A DNA stretch of 64,000 nucleotides, taken from assembly GCA_030063045.1 (NCBI GenBank), contig JAQSEB010000029.1, positions 868,001 to 932,000 of the forward strand, in the 5' to 3' direction. The translations under genes were made by a program, and so were the position numbers. Positions 36,811 through 49,221 of the stretch are shown here, in pieces. The stretch comes from Pratylenchus scribneri. Its lineage: Eukaryota > Nematoda > Chromadorea > Rhabditida > Pratylenchidae. The notes under the pieces were generated by a model that saw only the letters and a program-made list of their open reading frames with translations, did not search any database and was not told the DNA's origin. The stretch's first letter is position 1, and each line of letters begins with the position of its first letter.

Positions 36811-38197
36811 ATGAAGCTCCTTTTCCTTACCATCTTCACCATTTCCATCTATGCCGAGGCCCGAATCTTCCCTGCAAAGAATTCGGAACCTCTTTTGGAT
36901 GCTTCATCCCCTCAATCCTCTCTGTCTGCCGGCCTTTCCAGCACCCAATTGGCTTCCCTTCTCCTCAGCTCCCCAAATTATGCCCCCCAATTGCGTCGTC
37001 TTTTTGGCCTCGATGTCCAACCACAACAATCTCCTGCATCCACTGCTGCCGGAAATCCATCGATCGTTTATCCGGCCGTGGCCGTTGATGAGGACGGCGA
37101 TGGAAGTGTGGACCTTTGGATGATTAATCAACAAACTTTGCCATTTGGTGATGAAGGCCAGCAGCCGTTGCCGAATAATAACATGCCATTGCCATATGCC
37201 GCTGTTGGTTACAACATCAATCGACGCATTGTTGGGCGTCAATTTAATGGGCAACCGGTCAAGGTTGGTGGGATATTGTTGAAAGGGTATTCATTGTGGT
37301 ATTTGGTTTTATCCATTTTTTGGACCAAGATCCAAGAAAATTAAAGGGAAATTGAAAGATCTTCCAATATGGGTGTTATTAGGAGGGATAGGATTTAGGG
37401 AACAGTGATGATTTTTCCCTAACATATTAGAGAATGTCCCTGACCCTAATCCTGTTGGCCTATATTAGGTGTGCTCTTGCCCCTCATTTTATCGTTTCCA
37501 AACGGAAAAAAGGGGATACAAACCGAATAAATAACGTTTTTGGTGACAGCCGGTTCAGAGCTCATATTATTGTAAAATAAGGAATAGGCCATAGGAATCT
37601 TATTTAATTTCTATATCAATAAAGTATTAATAAATCCGAACAAATGAATGTTAACGAGCTGCCTAGTGCCTACTATCTAAATTTATTAATTATGGAGTAG
37701 AATATACAAATGGGATTTTAAACAATTATAGAAAATTATTCCCTAAAATCATGAAAGCTAGAACATTTTAAAGAATATAATTTTGAGTTGTTTAACTGCT
37801 TTAAAAATGTTTACGAATGATTGGTATAATTCTAAATTATTCTATGCCAAAGTTACGGCACTTGAACAATTGCACTAAAATATCTTCTATACACAATTTT
37901 CATAGGTTTATCAACATCAACGAACCCTGCATTTCCCCACCACCGAAAACCACTATGTTCAACGCACAGCTGGTCCAGCCATCGAGACGGATGTGGTCAA
38001 AGGTATTTGGATTAATCAGAATTTTTGTATATTTTTGGATTAATTCCTCAGGTGTTCCCATTGGTAGCCTTGAGCAAGAGGAGCTGAAGAATCTGCGCAA
38101 TTATGGCCCAAATTCGAATGCCCATGCCCATCTTCTGCTGCGTAACAAACGTCAAGTGAACACCGATGAAGACGGAGATGATGACGCTGAAGAATGA
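36811..38197 (+). CDS. Predicted secreted protein, 231 aa
   Basis: Exons 36811-37263, 37906-38002, 38052-38197 (696 nt, phases fit). The N-terminus MKLLFLTIFTISIYAEA is a clear signal peptide. The mature part is Ser/Leu/Gln/Pro-rich, with an acidic VDEDGDGSVDLW stretch, several basic pairs (NRR, NKR) and a strongly acidic end (NTDEDGDDDAEE) right after LLLRNKRQ. Basic-pair sites would allow processing, but I see no repeated amidated peptides. There are no Cys residues, and codons are more GC-rich than surroundings, as in well-expressed genes. A TATA box at about 36750 and AATAAA at about 38310 fit the ends. Function not recognised; a cuticle or gland product is possible. Confidence 0.8.
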
Positions 38198-40260
38198 TGG
38201 AAATGGGAATGAGACGATGCTGATTTTGCCAAAGGGCAAATATAAATGATGGCATTAATTGATGGGGAAATATGTTTTAAATTGGATAAACTTTAAATTC
38301 CTTGTTTTTGAATAAAAATGAGCTGAAGAATAGCAACTCAATCGATAATAAATCGCTTTAAAACATTTTTATGGCCATTATTTGAATATTTGGCCATAAA
38401 AATGGCGGGGAAGGCAGAATAATGACTTAGTAAACCCAACCCTTTCAAAAGGTATATTCCGCCTTTCTAAATTGGATACCTTTAGGTACATAGTACATCG
38501 TAAATAATGTTAATGGATACATGCTTCGATTTTTGATGAATTGCGATATGCCATTTAAAGGGGCTTAGTTTCATTTATAATAAGGAAAAGATTTGTAGAA
38601 AAATCAAATGCCCTCTAGATTATTGAATAATTTTTTAATGTCGAATTATTTTAATTTTAATTAAGCCTTTTTGTAGAGTTCAGCTCTTTCTAATATTATA
38701 TCGCCTTCTTAAATTCATTATTGCCTTGCCAAGCTATGATCTATAAAACAAATTCATAAGTGGATGCTGAATATATTTGTCTATTGTTTTGAAAATTAAC
38801 TGTGATAATTTTTGTCATTATTATATTTATTCTTTTCCATTGAATTTTGAAACAAATTTTTAATTCCCAAAAGCCCGAAATTGATGGTGTCATTTGCATA
38901 AAGGTCGAGCCCACAGAAACAGAAGCTAGAAAACTGAGTGGAATGTGGGGAAATTGGCGGAGGCTGAAATTGGAAACAAATTTTTGCTGCAGCAAATTTC
39001 TATCTAATTATGAATTAATAAATGGCAAATGGCATTGATTAAATTGCCAATTATCTTTTTGATAATTTTAACGTTTTAATATAATTCATTATAGCATCAT
39101 GTTGCACTCATTTATTCCCTTCAATTTCCATATTCAATCTCCAAGAATTAATTAAAAAATTTTCGGCATAAAATATCCCACAATTTCCCCATTTTTTAAT
39201 TATGTCCTTCCTCCCTTTTTCGTATATTCTCATTGTGCATTGTCCACCAATTTTCATTCAATCCTGGGGCAGGCAGGGAATCCATTTTTGCCTAAACCCG
39301 CGGCTCATCATCCAATTTGGACACAATTTAACGTGAACGGCAACTGCAGTCGGGCGCATTCCTCTCCTCTTTTATTGGCACACTCCACAAATTTATGCCA
39401 ATTTTATTCAATGGATTTTTGGTCTCCTAAATTGAATTGAGATAATTGAGACAATTCGGGATGTAACACAGTCAAGACCAAAGGCGATTATGCTGCTGGA
39501 TGCATTTATATATCATTTTATTGGGGTTAGGGATAAAACTGGTTATAAAATAATATCAAAAGCATTGGCAAATATTCGATATTTACAAAATTATGGCCAT
39601 AAAAAACGTCTAGAAATAAAATTATTAAACCAAAGGGCTCTAACTCAATAAATATCCAAAACTAGTCAATGCTTTTGATATCATTTTGTAGCTAAATTTA
39701 TTCCCAATAATAAAATAATATATAAATTGACCACTAAGCATTAGCATCATCGAAGCTAGTCCGTTTTATCCTCACAATTCTCGTTACACCGATTCTCTTT
39801 CCTAAAATTAATGGTGACAAAAATTTATCGCAAATTTGCATAATTAATATTGATATTTTTTCTCCATTTTTCCTTCTATTTCTGCTTAATATTCACATCC
39901 CAAATTTGGCATTCTAAATGTTTTTTTTTTCGTCAATTGTTTTTGTAGCTTTTTCTTCAAGAATTGGACCCAACCATTGCCAAAATGGCAAATGAATTTG
40001 GTCGAATAAGCACCTGCTTCTACTGCTGCCTTTTCTCCGCACAATTTATCCATCCATCCATATTATTATGGGGCCAAAATATTTTTTGCCCTCGTTTTTT
40101 GGCCAATGGTTCTTCCCAGAATAACAAAACATTACCTCCAATCCTCCTTATATCCATATTCATATTCACTTCCTCTTGGGCAATATTTCCCCATTTAAAC
40201 CATTCTTTTTGCATGTTTTTTAAGAACTTTCACAAAATAAGTTAATTTTTTGGCCAGAAA
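38198..40260. other. Spacer with inverted-repeat elements
   Basis: No gene supported. Inverted copies of AAATAATATCAAAAGCATTG and CAATGCTTTTGATATCATTT at about 39545-39690 form one fold-back element. At 38440-38740 lies a GCGATATGCCATTTAAA / TAATATTATATCGCC pair related to elements at 33960 and 61600. Confidence 0.5.
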
Positions 40261-43200
40261 ATGAACCAGCAAATGACCGGGTTTCCTCTACAATTACATT
40301 GGGAATATTTCTCCAGTTCACTCTATTTGTTCATGCCTGTCATTGGCATTTGCTTAAATACCTTTGTTCTCTACAAATTGAAGAAAATTGCCAGGCTAGT
40401 AAATGAAAATAATTTGCCTAATTCCCCTTAAATCACTCTTCTAAAGATCAAACAATTTCCGGTTTGAAACTTCAAGTGCCCTTCCTCTGCTTTGCATGTC
40501 AATTTCAGGTATTTAAAATTTTAAAGACATAAATGTGCCAATTTTTAGATTGCCTCTGTTTAATTGCACTTTTTGCCCAGGCTATTTTCCATATGGGAGT
40601 AAAATTCAATCGAAGTTATCGAGAAAAATTTGTAAATCAAGATACGGTGGCATTGGCCTCACTTTTTTGCAAAGTTAGGGGAGAAGAGGAAATTTACTAA
40701 TTTGATTAATTACCAAAATTGCAGGTAGACCTCTTCCTGCTACATGTCACTTCAGGCAAATTCATATTAATTTATTAAATATTTAGTGTTTTTCTCTGAA
40801 TTTATGTTGTTTCTGTTTCCAAAAATTTTAAATTTATTTTTGGATCAAAAAACACATTTTTTACAATTAGTTAAAAAAACAAATTTTTATTAATGCATCA
40901 AAAATACATTTTTCTTATTCATATTAAAACACTTATTCTAATCCAAAATATATTTTAATAAAAAGTAAAATCACATTTTTCTTATTTTTCTTAATTAATC
41001 GAAAACACTTTTTCTTAATTAATTGAAAACACACTTAGTTAATCGAAAATAAATTTCTCTTAATTAAACGAAAACACTTTTTTCTTAATTAATCGAAAAC
41101 ACATTTTTCTTAGTTTAATCAAAAACACATTTTTCTTAGTTAATCGAAAACACATTTTTCTTGGTTAATCGAAAACACATTTTTCTTAGTTAATCGAAAA
41201 CACATTTCTCTTAATTAAACGAAAACACATTTTTCTTAATTAATCGAAAACACATTTTTCTTAGTTTAATCAAAAACACATTTTCTTAGTAATCGAAAAC
41301 ACATTTTTCTTAGTTAATCGAAAACACATTTTTCTTAGTTAATCGAAAACACATTTTTCCTAGTTAATCGAAAACACATTTTTCTTAGCTAATCGAAAAA
41401 ACATTTTTCTTAGTTAATTGAAAATACAAATGCATTTTTAAATGTTAATGAACTACAAATTTCTGGTTCTTTGCCTCTAAACAATTTAATTTACTTTTCC
41501 TATTAGCCTATTCTGTTTGGTGTTGGCTTCTCCTCTCCATTCTTCGTTACACTGCTGTTTTCCATCCACTTCGTTACATTCGAATATGGCGTCAGCCGAG
41601 AAATGCCCTTTTGGTACTTGCCTTCTTCTCACTTCTTCTAGAATCTTGGATTCCGCCGACAGCCATTTATGAACCAAATTTTTTGTCTTGCTATGAAGAT
41701 GCCAATTATGAACTTTCACTTCGACAAGTTCATACTTTAAAATTAATTCCCCATAAATTAATTTTATAGACTGGCCATTTGCTGGACATTTTATTGGCCT
41801 ATGTTGTGCCAACTTCAATTCGGTTTTGAATCGCAAAAAATGAATTATATTAATTCTTTTTAGTGTTTTACTTGATGGAATTGTTCTCTGCTATTGTTAT
41901 TTGCCCAATGTGGTTGGTATTCAAATTCAAATCCTTAATTCCCGACCAATTCCCAAAAAACAGCAAGAAGTGCCGGTCACCCAAAGGAGATTCGGCATTT
42001 CGGCACCTTCTTCTGTGCCGGCAGCAGCCACTTCCTTGATGGACAATCCAAAAAGGAAACATCAAAAGCTGTCGTTGGTTGTCTCAATTAGCAGGGTTCG
42101 CGATGAAATTTTAGGGTTTAACCGTTTCATTTTTCAAGCAACCAATTTTCTACCAACATCCGGAAATTTTCCGTCGCAAACAATCCATGATAAAACGATC
42201 ATTGATCATTTCTGCGGTCAATTTATGTTGCAATTTACCATCTCATGCCCTTAGGACAATTTGGACATTAGACACTGCCGAACAAATCATCCCAGATCGT
42301 AAGCATATTTTTGAGTATTGTATAAATTTTTATAGGGTCATAAAAGTATTTTTCCATTATATTAATAGATCAATAGCTATACTATTTTATTAATAAAGAA
42401 CCAGCGGGGCAAGCCCGCTGGTTCTTAAAGCGATGACGGAAGGAATACATGGAAGGGTATAAAGAAAGCGCTTTCGCGCTTTAAAAGATTCCTAGAAGGG
42501 TTATATTTCATAATAGAATCCATTCCGCATTTTTTTGATTAAAATTCAACTCGCGCAGAACCGGTTTAAAAATTTGAACCGGTTTAATTTTCAAATTAAA
42601 CCTCAAATTCGTGATCCCCACCATCGAAAACTCCTAAAAAAATTATTGGCCTTTGGTGGGATTCGAACACGCGACCTCCGCTCCCATCCCCCCATCTTCG
42701 CCAATCGACTACAAAGGGAAAAGTGCCGATTTGGCCCCATTTGCCGGCTTCTAGAGCCCAGGGTTTTAAGTTTAGACCCCATAAACCATATATCAATCGA
42801 AAGCTGACATTCATGCGCAGTGCCCTTTCTCCGGGCCCAAAACCCAAAAATCAAAAGGAAAAAAGTTTTACCAGGGCAAACCGAAAAAGTTCAATTTTTG
42901 AAACCGGTTTTTGGCTAATAACTCGAAACCGGTTGGGTTTTTTGGGAAAAACGGATTTTTTCCATTTGTGCCACCGAAATATGAAACTTTTAAAAAAAAG
43001 ATCTCCGAAAACGGCCCGGTAGAACTTTAGATGTTTGAAAAAATGAACGTAACTCAAGTTTTTTTTAATATTATATAAATAGCTCAAACTAGGTTTGAAA
43101 ATAAGATTTTCGAAAAATCCGATTTTCAGTTTCAAAAAAATGTTTTCTATTTCTTCTATTTTCGATTATTTTTAGTAGAGTAGAACAAAGTCGGTTCCGG

Positions 43201-43754
43201 TTCAAAAAATCGATGCATTTTAGAACCGAAATTGAGAATTTTGGCTTTAGAACCGTAAATTGGGGGAACCGAGAACCGACATTTTTTCAAGAACCGAGAA
43301 CCGGGTTTTAGAATCGAGACCGCCTAGGAATTCTATTTTGTTTACTCTAATTTTTAGTATAAATTCATTCGTATAATTTCGGTTTTTAAATTTATTTGAT
43401 TTTCTGAAATCGAAAACTAATTGAGCTATCTTTAGATATTATGATCTTATTATTCATATTTTAATTCATATTTTTAAACACAATGCTTTATAGAAGGCAA
43501 TATTAAAAAAATTCCTGATAATTCATTTTTACAATTCCCCAATAGGTTATTTGCTTGCCCTGGAAGCAATCAGCCAACTCCTCTATTTTGCCCAATTCAC
43601 GTGCAATGCCCTCTACCTCAGCACAACAATCTACGAAACATCCACATATCCGTCCACATATAGGCCATGCGTTCAGCGGACTTATACGGCCACGGGCATC
43701 CGGCGAGTGTCCCGGGAAAGTGATGTCCGACTTTACAGGCATGCATCCACTTAG
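40261..43754 (+). CDS. Rhodopsin-class G-protein-coupled receptor, 408 aa
   Basis: Nine exons: 40261-40394, 40447-40508, 40549-40673, 40725-40755, 41507-41727, 41770-41822, 41864-42095, 42139-42298, 43546-43754; the sum is 409 codons with all phases matched. TM1 SLYLFMPVIGICLNTFVLYK (conserved Asn); TM2 LPLLCMSISDCLCLIALFAQ (SxxD); extracellular Cys before TM3 (LFCK); TM3 ends SILRYTAVFHPLRY, a variant of DRY; TM6 RSLIISAVNLCCNLPSHALR; TM7 ISQLLYFAQFTCNALYLSTT, where NALYL replaces NPxxY. A 60-residue third loop separates TM5 and TM6. The pattern suits a nematode peptide- or chemo-receptor; the ligand is unknown. Two introns (40395, 40756) begin with GC. Intron 4 holds a minisatellite and intron 8 a tRNA-like repeat. 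Confidence 0.88.
40855..41430. repeat. GAAAACACATTTTTCTTAGTTAATC minisatellite in GPCR intron 4
   Basis: About 22 units of roughly 25 nt, same motif and orientation as 30360-31075. Confidence 0.92.
42395..42430. repeat. 13-bp-stem hairpin in GPCR intron 8
   Basis: AAGAACCAGCGGG...CCCGCTGGTTCTT folds on itself. The GCGGG/CCCGC core resembles the terminal hairpin of the Helitron-like units, but no second end was located. Confidence 0.7.
42645..42716 (-). other. tRNA-like module in GPCR intron 8
   Basis: On the minus strand TGTAGTCGATTGGCGAAG resembles an A box and GTGTTCGAATCCCACC a B box, ending CCAAAGGCCA. T-arm pairing is incomplete, so a SINE head or tRNA relic is more likely. The flanks carry AACCGGTTT repeats (42540-42600, 42890-43320). 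Confidence 0.45.
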
Positions 43755-44869
43755 AGACAATTTACACAATTTATTTGCAATTTTTTAAAAAAAAAAATGC
43801 TAAATTTCGTTATTCCTTCTCAATTCTTGATTATCAGAAATGGATAAAATTATATTTTGATAATTTTTGTGAATGGAATCGACTAACAAATTAGTGGTTG
43901 GCTGTTGGCTCTTGAATAGTTCTTGAGGCAAATGTCCCATACCGCGGGTCCGTTTCCGCTTGTCGCGTCGACGCAAAGTTGACTAGGATTCACCGCACAA
44001 ACTCTCAGCTCTATATCTATATCCTGAGACCAATGATTTGTTAAAATTCATTGGATTTAATTTATTCATAAATTAAATTCCCCGATAAATTTTTCAAACA
44101 AAATGCGACCTCTGTTTCAAGCACACAAAAATAACATATCTTCAGCAGGGTAATTTATTAATTTATTTGATGTAATACGAAATATGCATTTTCCTAGCAA
44201 AACTATTATTTATCTTTTTTTTTCATTTATTTTTTTACCAAATTAATTCATTCTGTTGACAATAAAGTCATTCATTCAAATAATTCAAACTGCCTTTGAA
44301 ATTGGAAATCTAGCATCTTTACTAAATTGATCGAATGTCCTGCTGCTGCTGAAATTGGCAGATAGGTGATTGATAGGCATGAAAAAGCATTATGATCAAT
44401 ATTTTCAATATAACAGGGAAGCCACAGTTTGGAAATGGGAATTTTTTTTGTCTATTTTATCCTTCGATCGTCCTTTTCATTCATTCCAAAACCGGTTTCG
44501 GTTTGGATAAAATGTTTTAAACGACTTTTTTGGTGAAGCGCAAATACGACGGTCAATAATAAATGTGCATATGCAAATGAAATATGCTGTCAATGTGAAT
44601 GTGCGTTGACGGTGATGATGCCGATGCAAATGAGAAATGATAAATAAAATTAAAATGCCCTTAGCAAAGAATGATTGATGAAATTGAGCTACTATTATTT
44701 ATGCGCGCAACATCGCAATTTATTCTTCCATTTTACGATTACAAATTCTGGAAATGTAACAAAGTATAATATCCATTATAATTCCCAGATAATCAAATTA
44801 TGGTCAAATAATAATAAATAAAATAACTAATCTAAATTAAAATTAAAGATTTAAAAATAAATTACAACT
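43755..44869. other. Spacer between GPCR and the 44.9-kb secreted gene
   Basis: No intact gene. Contains the MECR-exon relic at 43800-43860. The rest is AT-rich and presumably includes the promoter of the gene starting at 44870. Confidence 0.45.
43800..43860 (-). pseudogene. Relic copy of the last MECR coding exon
   Basis: About 60 nt align with 49922-49981: TTATTCCTTCTCAATTCTTG here against TTATTCCTCCTCAATTCTTC there, with the same TTATCAGAAA after it. On the minus strand it still reads SDNQELRRNNEI and a stop, as [12 protein letters not shown] does in MECR. No upstream exons were found. Confidence 0.6.
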
Positions 44870-46340
44870 ATGAAATTCAATCAAAATTGGACTATTTTCT
44901 TGTTATTCTCAATGATCATTTGCTCACTAATTTTATTATATGACCAAAGCGCTGTTGCTAATAATATTTTATTACCCATCAGCCAAGGCGATCACGATAA
45001 AATTTACCAAGTGATTTTACATTCATTTTTATTAATTTAAATTAATATAATATTATTTTTGATTGCAAATTTATTTATATTCCAAATATTTTCAAAATTT
45101 TTAAACAGCCAAATGGATGGCAATTTCCATTATGTGGTTCAATTGATGCATATATACATATACAGGTATTTAATTTAATACATTGATAAATCAAATTTGA
45201 ATGGAAATGGAATTGGATAAATTTTGTTAATTTATTAAAATTTGTATTTCAAGATTATACCAGACGAGAAAATGGTTTATGATGGAAATAATTCAATAGA
45301 ATTGAAAGAGGACAATGATCGGCTATATAAATTACAAACATATTTCAGCAATAAAAAAATATTGGAAAAAGATGCCTCATTCAGTCTAATGTTTTATAAT
45401 ATATCAAAAAAGCCCCCAACAGAAGCCACAGATAATGAGAAAATAAAAGTTGATAATAAATATTTGATACGTCAAAAAATGGAATCTTCAGTGGTTCAAA
45501 AAAATTGCCACAACATTTGTTCTTCCACGGATCGAAAATTTGCACATCAAAATAAAGCAAAAGTTAAGTTGTTTTGTTTTATTTAATGTGTAGTAAAAAA
45601 GGATTTTTCCAAAAATATAATTAACTTAATTAGCAGTATAATAAAATGCATAGATTTACCAAATTACACTATAGTATATACTATATAATCTCATTTCCTA
45701 TCATTATTTTTTTTTTTGCTTTAAAGATGAATTTTGCATTTTAAGCAATTTTCGATACATATAATTAATGGACATAAAAGTGATCTAAACTTTATTAGGT
45801 AAAATTGTTTGCATAAAAATGTTTCTGTGGAGAATATTTAAAATTCGACCGACTGAAAATTGGTGAATATAATTTGGTAATTAAATAATAAATTAGCAGA
45901 TAAAAATCTAGTCCATAAAGCATTTGGTTTTTAAAAAAATTATATTTAATTTAATAGCAGCATTTCGCCCAAAATACTATGCCTTCAATTAAAAATGCAA
46001 GTGTATTTGGCTCACATTCATCAATTGAGAAACTAGAAGGAATACAACAATTCTCTCTCACTCATAGTCTTTTTTTTTCATTTTCGCCCTCGAATATTTC
46101 GGACATTGATCAACACTTCACATTTTTCGGCAATGAAATAAACAATAAATTTGTTGTATTGCTCGATGTCCAACCTAATATGAAATCATTTACGGATCAG
46201 GTGTGCGCTAATTTAATATTGTATTATAACCTGAAAATTAATTCGTGTAAATTTCACTCCGAAAAAAACATTAAAAATATGGTATTTAAATTCGAGCTTA
46301 TTTTTTACAGATAGTGGCATGCGGCATAATTTCCTTTTGA
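44870..46340 (+). CDS. Predicted secreted protein, about 258 aa
   Basis: Exons 44870-45010, 45109-45165, 45254-45562, 45961-46200 and 46311-46340; all phase-0 junctions, 259 codons. The N-terminus has a hydrophobic core (TIFLLFSMIICSLILL) ending near YDQSAVA, a signal peptide or a signal anchor. The body is Lys/Asn/Ser-rich with four scattered Cys after the signal segment and no recognised domain. The last intron may be skipped, giving the alternative end ...KFELIFYR at 46314. Codon use is AT-rich like the background, so exons 4-5 are less certain than 1-3. A lineage-specific secreted (possible effector) protein is one reading; this is inference. Confidence 0.55.
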
Positions 46341-47482
46341 TGGATGATCATTGATCAATGATGCGGATTAGGAAAAAGTTGAGAATTAAAAATGTTCAGA
46401 GCAATATTTTTTAATGAGGATTCTTTTTATTTGAAATAAATTTTAAAAATGCTTTTTTCGCACTTTTATCATTTCCATATAAAAATTGATTAAATCAAAA
46501 TCAAAAGTAATGAAAGTGGAAATGAGTGATGGTGGGAAATGATTGTGTGCTTTTTTTTCACAAATTTCCAATTCATTTTATTAAGCTCAACCATTTCATC
46601 TGTCAAAAAATAATAACATTTAAAATTCGATTATGATTATTTCAAAAACAACATCAAAATTCAGAAATTAATGCTGAATATATAAATAAGAAATAACCAA
46701 TAATCTCTTTTTCCAATTCCAACAAAGACAAAAAAATACAAATGATATATTTAGCGTTTAGCCTATTTATATCAAAAAAAAAATTTGAAATTTTCCACTC
46801 TTCAGGATGATTTTGATTATTGATCAATGAAATTTCCAATCCGTTAGAAATTTATGTTCAAAAAATCTTGGGAGCATATTTTCCAATTCCCCATCTCCAC
46901 TATCAAGTATCAAATAAGAAAAGAGAAAATTCATTTTCTTTCCCTTTCCAACAATTGAGATACCGTATTTTGTCTTCTTCTCATTATGGCTGCAGGAAAG
47001 ATCAAAGATTTGTGTTTCCCTCTTTTTTTTTTAATTACCCATACATTTTTAAACATAATTTGTTCAAATTGAACATTTTTAATTGATTTTGATTTCATTT
47101 TAAAGGAAAGAAATTTCTTTATTTCTTAAAATATTTTCTATTTAACTTTACCAAATGATTGAAAACTATTCACAAAAAATATAACCAGATAAAAAATTTC
47201 CTTTAAAATTTGGATAACTGATAATTCCATATCGCGATGGACCAGCACTTTGTTTTGGGCTAATTTCTCGACTACAAGGATAAAAAGATAATTCACCAAA
47301 AAGTGATAGAACTGTAAAAAATTTGGACTCAAAATTTTTTACAGGTTTGAATGCGGCAAAAATACCTGTTGAAGAATTTAAAAAATGCAAAATATTCAGC
47401 GATATTTATTTAAGTACAATAAATTCGCAATTAAAATAATTTTTTATTATCATTTGCGTTTCTTTCTTTCTTTCATCATCAT
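46341..47482. other. Spacer, nothing recognised
   Basis: AT-rich sequence; short open frames on both strands have no domains, signal peptides or convincing splice partners. Confidence 0.4.
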
Positions 47483-47764
47483 TCAACATATGTGTTGTTT
47501 TAAGAACATAAAACCCAAGTCCTTGTTTGGGACAGGTTGAGGTACGCGCGCAGTGCACCAACTCAGCCCGCTTTGCCATTTGAGGCAGCATGATGGATAG
47601 GAAACACCCTTGAATATAAAATTATGATATATTTAAAATAATATTTAATTTAAATACTCACACGGTATACAAAATCTGGGCAATTGGCATTGTCACCAAT
47701 AGCCGGATTTGGACAGAAGTCGCCGAAGTCGTCATCCAAATCTTTTCGATTGCATCTTTCACCA
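47483..47764 (-). CDS. Cys-rich small protein, two 3' exons (start not found)
   Basis: Exons (minus): 47662-47764 and 47483-47608, joined in phase 0 at FVYR|GVSY. They encode about 75 residues ending ...LKQHIC and carry seven Cys: GERCNRKDLDDDFGDFCPNP, then DNANCPDFVYR, YPSCCLKWQSGLSWC, and the terminal Cys. The density of Cys, the acidic loop and small size suggest a secreted disulphide-stabilised protein. An acceptor (TTAG at 47765) shows at least one upstream exon, which should bring a signal peptide, but I could not place it in 47.8-49 kb. Family not recognised. Confidence 0.55.
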
Positions 47765-47984
47765 CTAATGTTGGAAATTTTAAAATTTATTTATGGATAC
47801 AAATTTTATGCGATTATCCCATAAAGAAGTAAAATTTACTTTTTTTTAAATTTATTTATAAACGACGATCAAAAAAGATTTAAATGGATCAGCTTATTTG
47901 TTTCTGATTCTGAATCAGATCTAAGCCAGAAAAAAGATTTGAATCAAAATAAATTTATTAAACAATTTACTCGATTATACCATT

Positions 47985-48935
47985 CGAAGCATTTTGATGT
48001 GCTCTATTAATTTTTATAAAAATTTAATTGATTTTAAACCAATATAAAAATTAATTAACAATTTAATCGAACGAATATTCCAAAAAGTACCAATTTTGTA
48101 TTTTCGTTTTAAAACCTTTTTATTTTTCAACAAACCATGTAAAAAATTATACCAAAATAAGCAGTTTGATTAGATCTATTATTTTTTATAAAATTTATTT
48201 AGTTTTTTACCAATACCAAAATGTTATAAACAATTTAATTGAAAGGAATATTCAAAAAGTGTCCTTTGTATTTTTGGTTTAAAACCTTTTCATTTTTGTT
48301 AAACCATATAAAAATTATAAAAATCGAAGCGTCTAGATGAGTTCTATTTTATTTTATAAAATTTATTTGGTTTTATACCAATACCAAAAAGTAATGAACA
48401 ATTTAATTGGAATGAATATTTTAAAAATGCCACATTTGTATTTTGGTTTAAAACCTATCCGTTTTTGATCAAACTATGCCAAAAATTATACCATTCGAAG
48501 CATTTTGATGTGCTCTATTAATTTTTATAAAAATTTAATTGATTTTAAAAATTTTAAACCAATATAAAAATTAATTAACAATTTAATCAAAACGAATATT
48601 CCAAAAAGTACCAATTTTGTATTTTCGTTTTAAAACCTCTTTATTTTTGATTAAACCATGGAAAAAATTATATCAATCGAAGAACCTTTATTAGTTCTAT
48701 AATTTTTTGTAAAAGTTATTTGGTTTTAAACCATTAAAAAAAGTAAAAAATAATCTAATTTTGAAATGAATATTTTAAAAAGTCTCATCTTTTTTATTTT
48801 GGTTTAAAACCTTTCCATTTTTCATCAAACCATGTAAAAAATTATACCATTCTAAGCAGTTTGATTAGCTTTATTATTTTTTTTTTTATAAAATTTAATT
48901 GGTAACCAATATCAAAAACTAACGGAATATTTTAC
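47985..48935. repeat. Tandem block, about five units of 170-190 nt
   Basis: Units hold ACCATTCGAAGCATTTTGAT, AATTGATTTTAAACCAATA and GGTTTAAAACCTTTTCATTT-like phrases with 70-90 percent similarity by eye. A further copy opens the window at 1-215. Confidence 0.85.
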
Positions 48936-49099
48936 GAGAGACTGAAATGGCCATATTTGATAAAATGTGTAGGGCGAAAGCCGTTGTCAACTTTTGAAAG
49001 AGCTTCATTTCCATTCCCTTTTATTTAGTCAGACATGGGTCATGGGATCAAATTCGCATATGCAAATTAAAATTATTGCGCTTTTCACCACAGCGGCAC

Positions 49100-49140
49100 A
49101 GTTGGGCAAACATTCCCGAGGGCTTATAAAAATAAGCCAT
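49100..49140 (+). promoter_or_regulatory. TATA-type core promoter for the 58-aa peptide gene
   Basis: GGGCTTATAAAAATAAGCC at about 49120-49138 lies about 95 nt upstream of the ATG at 49222. It is the clearest TATA box in this stretch and is itself a short palindrome. Confidence 0.5.
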
Positions 49141-49221
49141 GGCAACGGAAATTCCATCAAATCAAATAAAAAATTAAATTTAAAACCACCAATAAACCAA
49201 CAATAAATTTACCCATTAAAA

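Noticed and set aside
39964..40245. 93-aa frame just upstream of the GPCR
   Set aside because: Ends before the GPCR start in a different context, without matching phase or a TM1-preceding domain; the ATG at 40261 already gives a complete TM1.
42596..43022. Overlapping 83-99 codon frames in GPCR intron 8
   Set aside because: They overlap the tRNA-like module and AACCGGTTT repeats, show no domains, and the GPCR splices across them in phase.
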